From positions 1-20,074 of the forward strand of contig JASLRP010000446.1 of the NCBI GenBank assembly GCA_030743915.1: a stretch of 20,074 nt of DNA, given 5' to 3'. This DNA comes from SAR202 cluster bacterium (GTDB lineage Bacteria > Chloroflexota > Dehalococcoidia > Lucifugimonadales > UBA1123). Positions 1 to 7,543 of this stretch are shown piece by piece. The notes under the pieces were generated by a model. The model did not search any database. It saw only the letters and a list, made by a program, of their open reading frames with translations, and was not told the DNA's origin. The stretch's first letter is position 1. Each line of letters starts with the position of its first letter. The translations under genes and the position numbers were made by a program.

Positions 1-4
1 AGAG

Positions 5-787
5 CTAGTGCATCACCAGACCGCCATCGACGTTGAAGGCCTGACCCGTGATATTGCGCGAACCTGGACCTGCCAGGAACGCCACCATGTCGGCTATGTC
101 CTCCGGTTCATTTGCTCTGCCGATGGGTATGCCGTCTGCCCTTGTGCTTTCCAGTTCGCTTAGTGGGATGCCCATATTTCTGGACCGCTGTGCCATAGTG
201 GCCTCGTGCATGGGCGTTATCGTTCTGCCGGGGCATACCGAGTTCACGTTGATGTCGTATTGCCCAAGCTGGTGGGCCGCTATCTGGGTCAAGGACAGCA
301 CGGCCCCTTTGCTGGCGGCGTAGGCTGCATTCGAGGTGCCCGAATAGCCTTTCCCGGCAATGGACGCGATGTTGATGATTCTCCCTCCCTGTTCTGCTCG
401 GATCAGTTCGCGGGCAACCCTTTGCAAACAGAAAAACGTCCCTCTGGCGTTGACCCTGTGGATGCGGTCCCAGTCGTCCGGGGTCAGGTCCATGACATCG
501 GAATGCTTGGTCACTCCAGCGTTGTTAACCAGGATATCTACCTGCTTGAAGGCATCCAGAGTCTGGGTGACCATGCGGTCGATATCATCCGTGTCGCCGA
601 TGTCTGCCTGGAGCGAGATAGCCGTGTGGCCCAACTCGTTGATAATGTTGCTGGTCTTTTCGGCTGAATCGCCGTCGATGTCAGCCGCCACAACGATGGC
701 GCCTTCGCTGGCGAGCCGAAGGGCGATGGCCCTGCCCATACCCTGGCCGGCCCCTGTGACGATGGCGACTTTGTCATTGAGAGACAT
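5..787 (-). CDS. SDR family NAD(P)-dependent oxidoreductase
   Basis: This is a complete 260-residue classical short-chain dehydrogenase/reductase, expected to be cytosolic and to interconvert an alcohol and a ketone. The Rossmann glycine motif TGAGQGMG is at residues 11-18. Asp36 at the end of beta-2 (AADID) favours NAD(H) over NADP(H). NNAG is at 88-91, and the catalytic Asn113, Ser142, Tyr156 and Lys160 (YAASK) are all present. The C-terminus has the usual ITGQxxxVDGG ending. The ATG follows an AAGGGG ribosome site by about 7 nt. It is the last gene of the minus-strand run that starts at 4647, separated from the CoA-transferase gene by 110 nt, so it is probably co-transcribed and may oxidise a hydroxyacyl or alcohol intermediate. 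The substrate cannot be read from the sequence. Confidence 0.93.
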   Translation of the reverse strand: MSLNDKVAIVTGAGQGMGRAIALRLASEGAIVVAADIDGDSAEKTSNIINELGHTAISLQADIGDTDDIDRMVTQTLDAFKQVDILVNNAGVTKHSDVMDLTPDDWDRIHRVNARGTFFCLQRVARELIRAEQGGRIINIASIAGKGYSGTSNAAYAASKGAVLSLTQIAAHQLGQYDINVNSVCPGRTITPMHEATMAQRSRNMGIPLSELESTRADGIPIGRANEPEDIADMVAFLAGPGSRNITGQAFNVDGGLVMH

Positions 788-897
788 AAAGATACCCCTT
801 CCTCAGTGTTCTGAGTTTCAAATTCTGGCGGCTGGCGCTCGGGGCTATTCTATGGGAGCGCGGCCCAGGCTGCACCATTTGTTTGAAGCAGATTGAC

Positions 898-2109
898 TCA
901 GCGCGCGACGCCCCGTTGAGTCAGGTCGCCCAGTTCTTCCGAAGATAGCCCCAGAAGCTGACATAATACATACTCGTTGTCCTGGCCCAGCAGAGGGGCT
1001 GACCTTTTTATCCTGCCTGGAGTGTCTGACATCTTCCAGGGAGGGCCTGTTAGTTTATGGGGACCCACCTCGGGATGGTCAACGTGGACAAAAAAGTCCC
1101 GATCTTTTAGGTGGGGGTCGTTCATGAGTTCGGCGCTTGTGAAGGTGGCGATGGCGGCCACGCCCACAGCCTGTAACGCATTCATGACCTCGTAGTGAGT
1201 AAGCCCCTGTGTCCAGTCCTGCACAAGCTGGTCCAAGATGTCCTGATTGCTCCAGCGCTGGAGGGCGTCGGAAAATCTCTCGTCCTGGGACAGCTCCGGT
1301 TGGCCCATGACCTCTGTCATAACGGCCCACTCTGCGTCAGTGGCCACGGCGATAGACACCCACTGGTCTTCACCCTGGCATCTGTAAACGCCGTGGGGAG
1401 CCATGATGTCGTCGCGGTTGCCGTTGCGCTCTCGGACGTGCTGGTTCAGGCTATACTCCATCACCCCTTGAGGAATGATGCTGACCACGGCCTCATACTG
1501 GGAAACGTCAATCCTCTGGCCCTCGCCCGTCCTGGCGCGATGATGCAGGGCAGACATCAAGGCAAAGGCCGCCATGAGTCCCACCGTCTGATCTGACAGG
1601 GCGGTCTGGTCGCCAAAGGGCCTGTCTGGCATTCCAGACAGCGAGGTAAGCCCGGAAAAGTTACTGGGATGCTCGGCATAGGAGACGTAGTCTCTGTAAG
1701 GGCCGGTTCCTCCGAACCCGCTCTGGGACACCATTATGATGTCTGGCCGGATCGCCTTGAGGGAATCGTAGTCGAGGCCGAGGGACGGCATGACCCGTGG
1801 GGCGAAGTTCTCTATCACGACGTCACTTGTCGCGATGATACCTTTTAGAAGCTCCACCGCTCCGGGTTCCTTCAAGTTGAGGGCGCAGCCTAGTTTGTTC
1901 CGGTTGTAGAAGCTGAATGTGGCATTGCGATTGATGCCGAACACGCCGTCCTTGTGGGGAGGCTCTCGACGGACGGTGTCCACCCTGGATGCTGTCTCGA
2001 TCTTTATGACCTCAGCGCCCATATCGGCCAGTTGCTTGGTGCAATACGGCCCGGCCCAGACCCATGTGAAATCAACTACCCGAATGCCTTCCAGCGCCAT
2101 TGAATCCAT
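898..2109 (-). CDS. CaiB/BaiF (class III) CoA-transferase, second of an overlapping pair
   Basis: This 403-residue protein has the length of a class III CoA-transferase, the family that moves CoA between carboxylic acids through an aspartyl-CoA intermediate. The N-terminal family signature LEGIRVVDFTWVWAGPYC is at residues 6-23, followed by GAEVIKIE. The segment around Asp173 (ALSDQTVGLMAAFAL) aligns by eye with the catalytic Asp region of formyl-CoA transferase, and the TGEGQRIDVSQYE block follows. The ATG overlaps the stop of the upstream CoA-transferase by one base (TGATG), which indicates translational coupling. An alternative ATG lies three codons downstream. Two adjacent, different class III proteins suggest a heteromeric enzyme of the BbsEF type or two transferases acting in sequence; this is inference. 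The acyl substrate is unknown. Confidence 0.93.
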   Translation of the reverse strand: MDSMALEGIRVVDFTWVWAGPYCTKQLADMGAEVIKIETASRVDTVRREPPHKDGVFGINRNATFSFYNRNKLGCALNLKEPGAVELLKGIIATSDVVIENFAPRVMPSLGLDYDSLKAIRPDIIMVSQSGFGGTGPYRDYVSYAEHPSNFSGLTSLSGMPDRPFGDQTALSDQTVGLMAAFALMSALHHRARTGEGQRIDVSQYEAVVSIIPQGVMEYSLNQHVRERNGNRDDIMAPHGVYRCQGEDQWVSIAVATDAEWAVMTEVMGQPELSQDERFSDALQRWSNQDILDQLVQDWTQGLTHYEVMNALQAVGVAAIATFTSAELMNDPHLKDRDFFVHVDHPEVGPHKLTGPPWKMSDTPGRIKRSAPLLGQDNEYVLCQLLGLSSEELGDLTQRGVAR

Positions 2110-3350
2110 CAGATGATCCCGGCCTTGCCGAGTTCTGCCAGACGCTCCTCAGAGTAGTTCAGCCGATTAGCGTAAATCTCCTGGTTGTGCTCTCCCAGAA
2201 GAGGAGCCGTCCTCCGGAGACTCCACGGAGTCTCTGAGAATGAATAGGAAGCTGACGGATACTCCGCGACGCCCACCTCCGGATGGTCCGCTGCAACAAA
2301 GAAGTCCCGCGAGCGCAGGTGCTTGTCGGCCATCACATCGCTCATGTCCGCCATCATGGAGGCGGGAGACCGTCTGTCCTGGGCAAGCTCCACGATCTCC
2401 TGCTTGGTGTGCTTCATCGTCCACTCTGTCATCAACAGCCGGAGAACATCGGCGTTTTCGGCACGGCTCTGCTTGGTCTGGCACCAGTCTTCTTTGGCCC
2501 ATTCGGGGTTGCCCATCGCGTCCACCATCGCCTCCCACTGGTACTCCTCACGCCCGGTAAGCTGAACGCTGCCATCTTTGCAGGGGAGAAGCTGCATCGT
2601 CGCGGAACGAGTGTCGGTGGCCCGCCCGGCGATCTGGCCCGTGATTTGCAGGTTGGCGAAGGCGGCGCCGATACAGGAGGCTATGGTTTCCTGGGCAGAG
2701 ACATCAACGTGCTGGCCAATGCCGGAGAAATCTCGCCGTGCAATCGCGCACATTGTGGCGATGGCGGCGGCGACCCCAGCGTGATAATCGGCCAGCGTTC
2801 CGGCGGCCTTCAGGGGCGGCCCAGGGCCATCTTCCAGAAAGCGCTCGCGCCAGATGTATCCCAGCCCTCCGGCGTGCCAGATGTTGAGGTTGAAGGCCCG
2901 GTAATCGGAATATGGCCCTGTCTGGCCGAAGGGGGTGATGGAGGTGACGACGATCCGAGGGTTGATCTGCTTCAAACTTGGGTAGTCCAGGCCCAGCCGT
3001 TTCATGACACCGGGCGGGTTGCTCTCCACCAGCACGTCCGCGTCGGCCACAAGCTCCTTGAAGATGGCCGCGCCTTCGGGACTCGTGGGCGAAAGTGTAA
3101 CGCCCTGTTTGTTGGTGTTCAGATACAGGAACAAGCCGCTGCGCTCTGGATGCGGAACGTCATTTTTGAAGGGACCGTAAGTGCGGGCCACGTCTCCACG
3201 TTCGGGCCGTTCTATCTTTGTCACCTCGGCTCCCAGGTCTGCCAGAAGCTTGGCGCAAAATGGGGCGGCGACCATCTCCCCGAATTCAATCACCCGCAGG
3301 TCCGATAGCGCCGACTTGTGAATTGGCTCCGACTTCAAATCCTCACACAT
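2109..3350 (-). CDS. CaiB/BaiF (class III) CoA-transferase, first of an overlapping pair
   Basis: This 413-residue class III CoA-transferase is clearly different in sequence from its downstream partner. The family opening SDLRVIEFGEMVAAPFCAKLL (about residues 16-36) is followed by GAEVTKIERPERGD. The likely catalytic aspartate is Asp188 in GTLADYHAGVAAAIATM. A GIGQHVDVSAQE block matches the usual 'tGqGq.vdvs' segment. The ATG lies inside the end of the UroD-like gene (8-nt overlap), and its own stop overlaps the next start by one base, so three genes form a tightly coupled unit. The catalytic Asp is present in both transferases, so neither looks like a dead paralogue. Function as a CoA-transferase is solid at family level; the donor and acceptor acids are not known. 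Confidence 0.92.
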   Translation of the reverse strand: MCEDLKSEPIHKSALSDLRVIEFGEMVAAPFCAKLLADLGAEVTKIERPERGDVARTYGPFKNDVPHPERSGLFLYLNTNKQGVTLSPTSPEGAAIFKELVADADVLVESNPPGVMKRLGLDYPSLKQINPRIVVTSITPFGQTGPYSDYRAFNLNIWHAGGLGYIWRERFLEDGPGPPLKAAGTLADYHAGVAAAIATMCAIARRDFSGIGQHVDVSAQETIASCIGAAFANLQITGQIAGRATDTRSATMQLLPCKDGSVQLTGREEYQWEAMVDAMGNPEWAKEDWCQTKQSRAENADVLRLLMTEWTMKHTKQEIVELAQDRRSPASMMADMSDVMADKHLRSRDFFVAADHPEVGVAEYPSASYSFSETPWSLRRTAPLLGEHNQEIYANRLNYSEERLAELGKAGII

Positions 3351-4647
3351 GCTCGCCGCCGGCCACCTTCATGGCGATGTTCGCCCATTCCCATAGTCGC
3401 TGGGGTTTGCTTAGGACGGTGCTGATGTCCTTCATGACGAACTCGGTCGGGCAACTAAATCTGGCGCATTGCTCGGCGGTGTCCCGTAATTCGCGTTCGA
3501 CGGCGTCCGGCTCCCAGCTATCGGTTATGAACACAGCCGGGTTGGGCTTTCGGGAGAACACGAAGTCTCCGCCGATTTGTTCGGCGCCAATCTCCACGTT
3601 CGCCGATGGGCTCATGGATATCTTGCGCAGGTTCGGAATCTGCCTGAGCAGATCTATCTTGTTGTGAAGATGATCGCAGCACCCGTAGTTAACGAGTCCA
3701 AATCTGGAATACCATTTGACCGCGTAGTTCAGCTCGAACTCCTGGTGCATCGCGGGTGATACGCCCTCGAATATCTGGGCAGCCCCATGTGTCCAGGAAT
3801 CCCGAGCGCGCGGGCGCTTCGGGTCGAACCCGTCGGTTGGAAGCTCGTCTGTGTAGGATGGGGAGCATGGCGAGACGCGCTGATTGAAAGTCGAAGTCGA
3901 AGCGCGGATAGGCCCCAGAAGCCCTTGCTTTTCGACCTGATCGAGCATGGACAGACGGGTGTCAGTGTACCTGGAAATGATCTGGTGCATTAGCTCCGGC
4001 CTGTCCGCGAGGTCCACCAGCATCTGCTCGGCCCCACGCCACTTGAGGATGTCATCCCACGGGCTGAACGCCTCGAAATACCCTTGCATCTCAATGTCAA
4101 TGACGCCGCCAAATATGTGGCGCGCCATCTCCTCTGCGCCGGTCGTGGTCTCCTCGTCCACCTCGATTGTCGGGACCGCAAACTTTTGAACGTCTTCCTC
4201 GGTCGCCAGTTGGTCGATGTAGTGATGAGAGACGATTTCGTTTCGCGCATCGGTCGTCAGCGTTCTCTCGACGATGTCCACTCCCATGACCCCTGTGGTG
4301 GGTAGCGGCTGTTCCCCATAGTCGAGGCCGCGAATGGCTATGGGAATGTGCACAACCGGCTCGACGACCATGTCGGCCCGCATGTGTTTCCAGGCGTAGA
4401 GTATCCGGCGGAGCCTCGACTCGAAATAGCGGCAGAAGTCATCCTCGGTTTGCAGGAGGAGTTCGCCATCGACGTCCATCTCATGCCAGGGGATGTTATC
4501 GACCATGACCATCGGGCGGACCGGCTTGAGGTCGTTCAGCGCCTTCCAGAGGTTGATCTTTTCCTGTTGAACCGGGAGAGTTCCGATCTCGGCCAATCGT
4601 CCTGCCAGATTTCGCAGGATTTCGCGGTCTTTGTTGGTCACGTGCAT
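3343..4647 (-). CDS. Uroporphyrinogen decarboxylase/methyltransferase-like TIM-barrel protein
   Basis: This 434-residue protein resembles the uroporphyrinogen decarboxylase (UroD) superfamily, which also includes corrinoid methyltransferases such as MtaA/MtbA. It seems to belong to a longer uncharacterised subgroup rather than to haem biosynthesis: it exceeds the usual HemE length of about 350 residues and lacks the HemE N-terminal opening. A notable block is YGCCDHLHNKIDLL (residues 321-334), with adjacent cysteines Cys323 and Cys324 that could bind a metal. It is followed by NLRKISMSPSANVEIGAEQI and the SRKPNP segment. The ATG has an AAGGGGG ribosome site 5 nt upstream and is first in the operon with two CoA-transferases. 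A methyl- or one-carbon-transfer role is a guess from the fold; no corrinoid protein is nearby. Confidence 0.7.
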   Translation of the reverse strand: MHVTNKDREILRNLAGRLAEIGTLPVQQEKINLWKALNDLKPVRPMVMVDNIPWHEMDVDGELLLQTEDDFCRYFESRLRRILYAWKHMRADMVVEPVVHIPIAIRGLDYGEQPLPTTGVMGVDIVERTLTTDARNEIVSHHYIDQLATEEDVQKFAVPTIEVDEETTTGAEEMARHIFGGVIDIEMQGYFEAFSPWDDILKWRGAEQMLVDLADRPELMHQIISRYTDTRLSMLDQVEKQGLLGPIRASTSTFNQRVSPCSPSYTDELPTDGFDPKRPRARDSWTHGAAQIFEGVSPAMHQEFELNYAVKWYSRFGLVNYGCCDHLHNKIDLLRQIPNLRKISMSPSANVEIGAEQIGGDFVFSRKPNPAVFITDSWEPDAVERELRDTAEQCARFSCPTEFVMKDISTVLSKPQRLWEWANIAMKVAGGEHV

Positions 4648-4678
4648 TTCTGCCCCCTTGTTGCTGGCGCTGCGCCCA

Positions 4679-4708
4679 ATTCTTCATCAGACCTGCGCCT
4701 GATGTCAA
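4679..4708 (-). promoter_or_regulatory. Candidate sigma-70 promoter of the UroD-like/CoA-transferase operon
   Basis: On the minus strand a perfect -35 TTGACA (4703-4708) is followed after 18 nt by AAGAAT (4679-4684), a 4/6 match to the -10 consensus. Transcription would start near 4672 and give a short leader of about 25 nt that includes the AAGGGGG ribosome site. It sits in the 134-nt gap downstream of the MATE gene. Confidence 0.5.
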
Positions 4709-4781
4709 CACAACCTTGTGGTTCGGGCAACAGTGTGTCTCATACTTGCGGGTTGCAGACAGTCAGCCTACTCGCACATGC

Positions 4782-6227
4782 TCAATCGGCGCCAGCCTTT
4801 TTGACAGACGCGGGTGTAGGGGTCGAAACGCCCTCTTCGATTACGCGCATGGACTTCCATTTACCTGTCCGGTAGCGGAAAAGGAACGCGAATCCGAGGA
4901 TGATGATGTAGGCCGTCAGGATGCTCCAACCCACGGCGATGTCAGCGTCGAGCAACACCATAGCGATGTAACTGGGGATCACCAGCGCCACCGAGGAGAG
5001 CAACAGGGCCATGAACATGATGTACCGAGTGTCCCCCGCTCCTTTGAGGGCCGACGAGACGACAATGTTAAGCGTGTCAAACAAAGAAAAGATGGCTATG
5101 AAGCGAAGCGCTGTCACCGCAATTGGCCGAATATCAGCGAAGCTCTGGGCGTCCGCCTGGGCCTCAAAGGGCTTTAACAAGAGACCCGGCGCGAACCAAT
5201 AGAGCGCGGCAGCCGTCGCCATGTAGATGAAGGCTATGTGCCCTCCGGAGTGGACGCTCCTCTCCGCAAGGTCGATTCTGTCTCTCCCGAGGGACTGCCC
5301 CACCTGCACGGAGACCGCTATCCCGACCCCAATCATAGGCAGGAAGCCGAGGACATTGAGATTCATGGCGACGTTGATTGCCGCCAATGGTGTCGTCCCC
5401 AGTCGCCCCATAAAGAGGATGAAAACGGTGAACCCAATCATGTCGATGAAGAACTGGACCCCATTGGGAAGACCATACCGCACAAGGCGCGCGAACAGGG
5501 CGCGCTCGAATCGACACCCCGCGAGACTGCGGTATTGGAGTTTGTACTCGGACCTCGAAAGCAATGCCAGATAGACGAGGAATTGTGTGCTCGCAGATAT
5601 GTTGGTGGCTATCGCGGCGCCCTTGATCCCAAGCTCAGGGAAGCCCCAGTTGCCGAATATCAGGGCGTAGTCCGTGACCGCGTTGATGGCGGTCGCCAGC
5701 ACATTCACCCACATCACGGGCCACGTCCTGCCCCGTCCTGAAAAGAAGCCCGCCACAGCCGCGGATGCAATGAACGGCGTGGCCCCGAGACAGAGCAATC
5801 GGAAGTAAACGATTTCGTCTTCGAGAATTGCAGCCTCGTGGCCGACGAAGCGGAAGAAGATTCCGGCAAAGGGCACGAGGGCAAGAAGAATCCCGCCACC
5901 GATCAACGCTATGTATATCCCCTGCCAGACGGTTGGACCGATGCGCTGGTCCTGTCCTGCTCCCTTGTATTGGGCGACGAATGTGCTTGTGTATCCGGCT
6001 GTGCCCAGGAATAGGGTCATCAGCGCGAAATTGAGCATGCCGGCTGGCATCGAGGCCGCAACGGATTCTGCCGAGTGCCACGTCAAAAACATCCGATCCA
6101 CGAAGAGCATGATAGCCACAGAACCCATGCTCAGGACCAGCGGAATAGCAATCGTCAGCGTCTGGCGGTAGCCATTCTCGCGGTTCCAGCGGTCCATTAT
6201 GGACGGGACGGCGCGCTCAAGCCTCAA
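4782..6227 (-). CDS. MATE family multidrug/toxin efflux transporter
   Basis: This 481-residue integral membrane protein belongs to the MATE exporters, which use Na+ or H+ gradients to expel small cationic or toxic molecules. The opening TLTIAIPLVLSMGSVAIMLFVDRMFL (about residues 23-48) is the typical first helix followed by the D-R-x-F turn. About twelve hydrophobic segments follow, in two similar halves (the second begins near LVRYGLPNGVQFFIDMIGF). The C-terminal tail is short and basic. The start is TTG, chosen because AGGAGG lies exactly 7 nt upstream at 6235-6240; no better-placed ATG precedes the first helix. It stands 134 nt from the operon downstream and 197 nt from the activase gene upstream, so it is probably a separate unit. 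Its substrate is unknown; it could export an intermediate of the neighbouring pathways. Confidence 0.92.
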   Translation of the reverse strand: MRLERAVPSIMDRWNRENGYRQTLTIAIPLVLSMGSVAIMLFVDRMFLTWHSAESVAASMPAGMLNFALMTLFLGTAGYTSTFVAQYKGAGQDQRIGPTVWQGIYIALIGGGILLALVPFAGIFFRFVGHEAAILEDEIVYFRLLCLGATPFIASAAVAGFFSGRGRTWPVMWVNVLATAINAVTDYALIFGNWGFPELGIKGAAIATNISASTQFLVYLALLSRSEYKLQYRSLAGCRFERALFARLVRYGLPNGVQFFIDMIGFTVFILFMGRLGTTPLAAINVAMNLNVLGFLPMIGVGIAVSVQVGQSLGRDRIDLAERSVHSGGHIAFIYMATAAALYWFAPGLLLKPFEAQADAQSFADIRPIAVTALRFIAIFSLFDTLNIVVSSALKGAGDTRYIMFMALLLSSVALVIPSYIAMVLLDADIAVGWSILTAYIIILGFAFLFRYRTGKWKSMRVIEEGVSTPTPASVKKAGAD

Positions 6228-6234
6228 CTAAATG

Positions 6235-6240
6235 CCTCCT
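6235..6240 (-). promoter_or_regulatory. Ribosome binding site fixing the TTG start of the MATE gene
   Basis: A perfect AGGAGG on the minus strand stands 7 nt before TTG at 6225-6227. Spacing and strength make this non-ATG start the best supported one. Confidence 0.7.
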
Positions 6241-6424
6241 ATAATCGTTGATGGGACATCAGAGTATAACGCCTGCTCAGCGCCACTGCATAGGTTATTT
6301 CTGAGAAGCAAAACAGACAAGTTTTCTTGCGTAAGATACTGCGGATAAACGCGCGCACGGAGGTTGTCATCGCAGCGGGCAGCGGGGCGAACTACAAACG
6401 ATTAGAGAGCGCCAGATGCCCAGG

Positions 6425-7387
6425 TTAAGTCTTGTTGATGACGTTGACGCCCAGGTTTCGAAGGGTGTCCACCCAGTCGGCGACGGTCTCCAGGCTTGGC
6501 GGTTGAGGGTCCACGCTGCCATCCGCTTCCAGGCCGAGACGCGGACGCTTCCCGACGCCCAGGCTATGGTACGGCATGACCTCGACGCCCAACAGACCGG
6601 TCAGCGGCCTGACGAAGCGGGCCACCTCTTCGAAATGGTCCTGGCGGTCGTTCAGCCCAGGTATGATCGGCAGGCGCACGAGTATGGACGCTCCCGCGTC
6701 GTGAAGCGTCCTGAGGTTGTCCAGGATGCCTTTGATCGGAACGCCGGTGTTCTTGCGGTGCTGGGCATCGTCGGTGTCTTTGACGTCGTACAGGAACAGA
6801 TCGGTGTGGGGCATCACGCGGGCCAGCCGGGCAAAGGTCACATGTCCGGCGGTTTCCACGGCAGTGTGCACGCCTGCCTCTTTCGCCCTTCTCAACAACG
6901 TCTCCGCGAACTCGATCTGTTGGAGCGGTTCACCGCCTGAGAGTGTGATGCCGCCGCCGGAATCCTGGTAGAACAACCGGTCACGCAGCGCAATGTCGAG
7001 AACGTCATCGCACGAGCGATCACGCCCAACGAGTTCCAGCGCCCCCGAAGGGCACGCTTCTTCGCAATCGCCGACGGTAACACAATTGTCCCTGAGAAAT
7101 ATGTGGCGCTCCTGATTGTCCATTATGTGGGCCTCGCTGGGGCAGGCCTCGACACAGTCGCCGCAATTGATGCACTTGTCCGCAACGAATGAGAGCAGAG
7201 GCGCCGGGTGTATTCCCTCTGGGTTGTGGCACCACAGACACCGCAGGGGACATCCTTTCAGGAACACCGTTGTCCTGATGCCCGGCCCGTCGTGGATGGA
7301 GAATCGCTGGATATCGAATACCCGTCCGGTCGGATTCGATGCAGGTGTATTCGACCGGACGGCTGTTTCAAGATTATCGGGGGCCAT
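6425..7387 (-). CDS. Glycyl-radical enzyme activating enzyme (radical SAM, PflA-type with ferredoxin insert)
   Basis: This 320-residue radical SAM protein installs the glycyl radical on the partner enzyme encoded divergently at 7544. The signature CPLRCLWC gives the [4Fe-4S] ligands Cys46, Cys50 and Cys53, preceded by the typical FDIQRFSIHDGPGIRTTVFLKG. A ferredoxin-like insert follows: the first site has four cysteines (72, 75, 78, 82), but the second has only Cys102, Cys108 and Cys112, with Val105 where the second cysteine is expected. SGGEPLQQ (150-157) is the SAM-binding GGE motif. The open frame extends far upstream to 8002, but that part lies antisense within the radical enzyme gene. 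The ATG at 7387, with GGAG about 10 nt upstream and the family's usual length, is therefore chosen. Confidence 0.93.
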   Translation of the reverse strand: MAPDNLETAVRSNTPASNPTGRVFDIQRFSIHDGPGIRTTVFLKGCPLRCLWCHNPEGIHPAPLLSFVADKCINCGDCVEACPSEAHIMDNQERHIFLRDNCVTVGDCEEACPSGALELVGRDRSCDDVLDIALRDRLFYQDSGGGITLSGGEPLQQIEFAETLLRRAKEAGVHTAVETAGHVTFARLARVMPHTDLFLYDVKDTDDAQHRKNTGVPIKGILDNLRTLHDAGASILVRLPIIPGLNDRQDHFEEVARFVRPLTGLLGVEVMPYHSLGVGKRPRLGLEADGSVDPQPPSLETVADWVDTLRNLGVNVINKT

Positions 7388-7448
7388 GCGTCGTGAACTC
7401 CGTTGATTTGCGGCCCGCAACAGGACTGGGCGGCGGACGCGCTTTTGT

Positions 7449-7476
7449 TTGAAGATATGGAAATCCTCCGTAAAAT
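7449..7476 (+). promoter_or_regulatory. Candidate promoter of the glycyl radical enzyme gene
   Basis: TTGAAG (7449-7454, 4/6) and TAAAAT (7471-7476, 5/6) are separated by 16 nt in the divergent region between the activase and the radical enzyme. The predicted start near 7483 gives a leader of about 60 nt before the GTG at 7544. This is a sequence match only. Confidence 0.35.
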
Positions 7477-7530
7477 AGCATATCCTACCTTGGATGGGGA
7501 AGAAGGCGCCTCGAAACACGCATGTGTGAC

Positions 7531-7535
7531 GGAGG
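7531..7535 (+). promoter_or_regulatory. Ribosome binding site fixing the GTG start of the glycyl radical enzyme
   Basis: GGAGG stands 8 nt before GTG at 7544. In the same frame a TTG (7403), an ATG (7457) and a GTG (7526) occur further upstream, but none is preceded by a comparable site. The protein from 7544 also begins where the family's conserved N-terminal region begins. Confidence 0.65.
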
Positions 7536-7543
7536 CGAAAATC

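Noticed and set aside
2283..3308. Plus-strand open frame of 341 codons.
   Set aside because: It is the shadow of the minus-strand CoA-transferase gene; no recognisable motifs or ribosome site.
6240..6245. TATAAT on the plus strand between the MATE and activase genes.
   Set aside because: No plus-strand gene follows for more than 1.2 kb, and it only overlaps the minus-strand ribosome-site region of the MATE gene.
7403..7543. Upstream TTG, ATG and GTG starts for the glycyl radical enzyme.
   Set aside because: They lack good ribosome sites and would place the candidate promoter inside the gene; GTG at 7544 has GGAGG at the right spacing.
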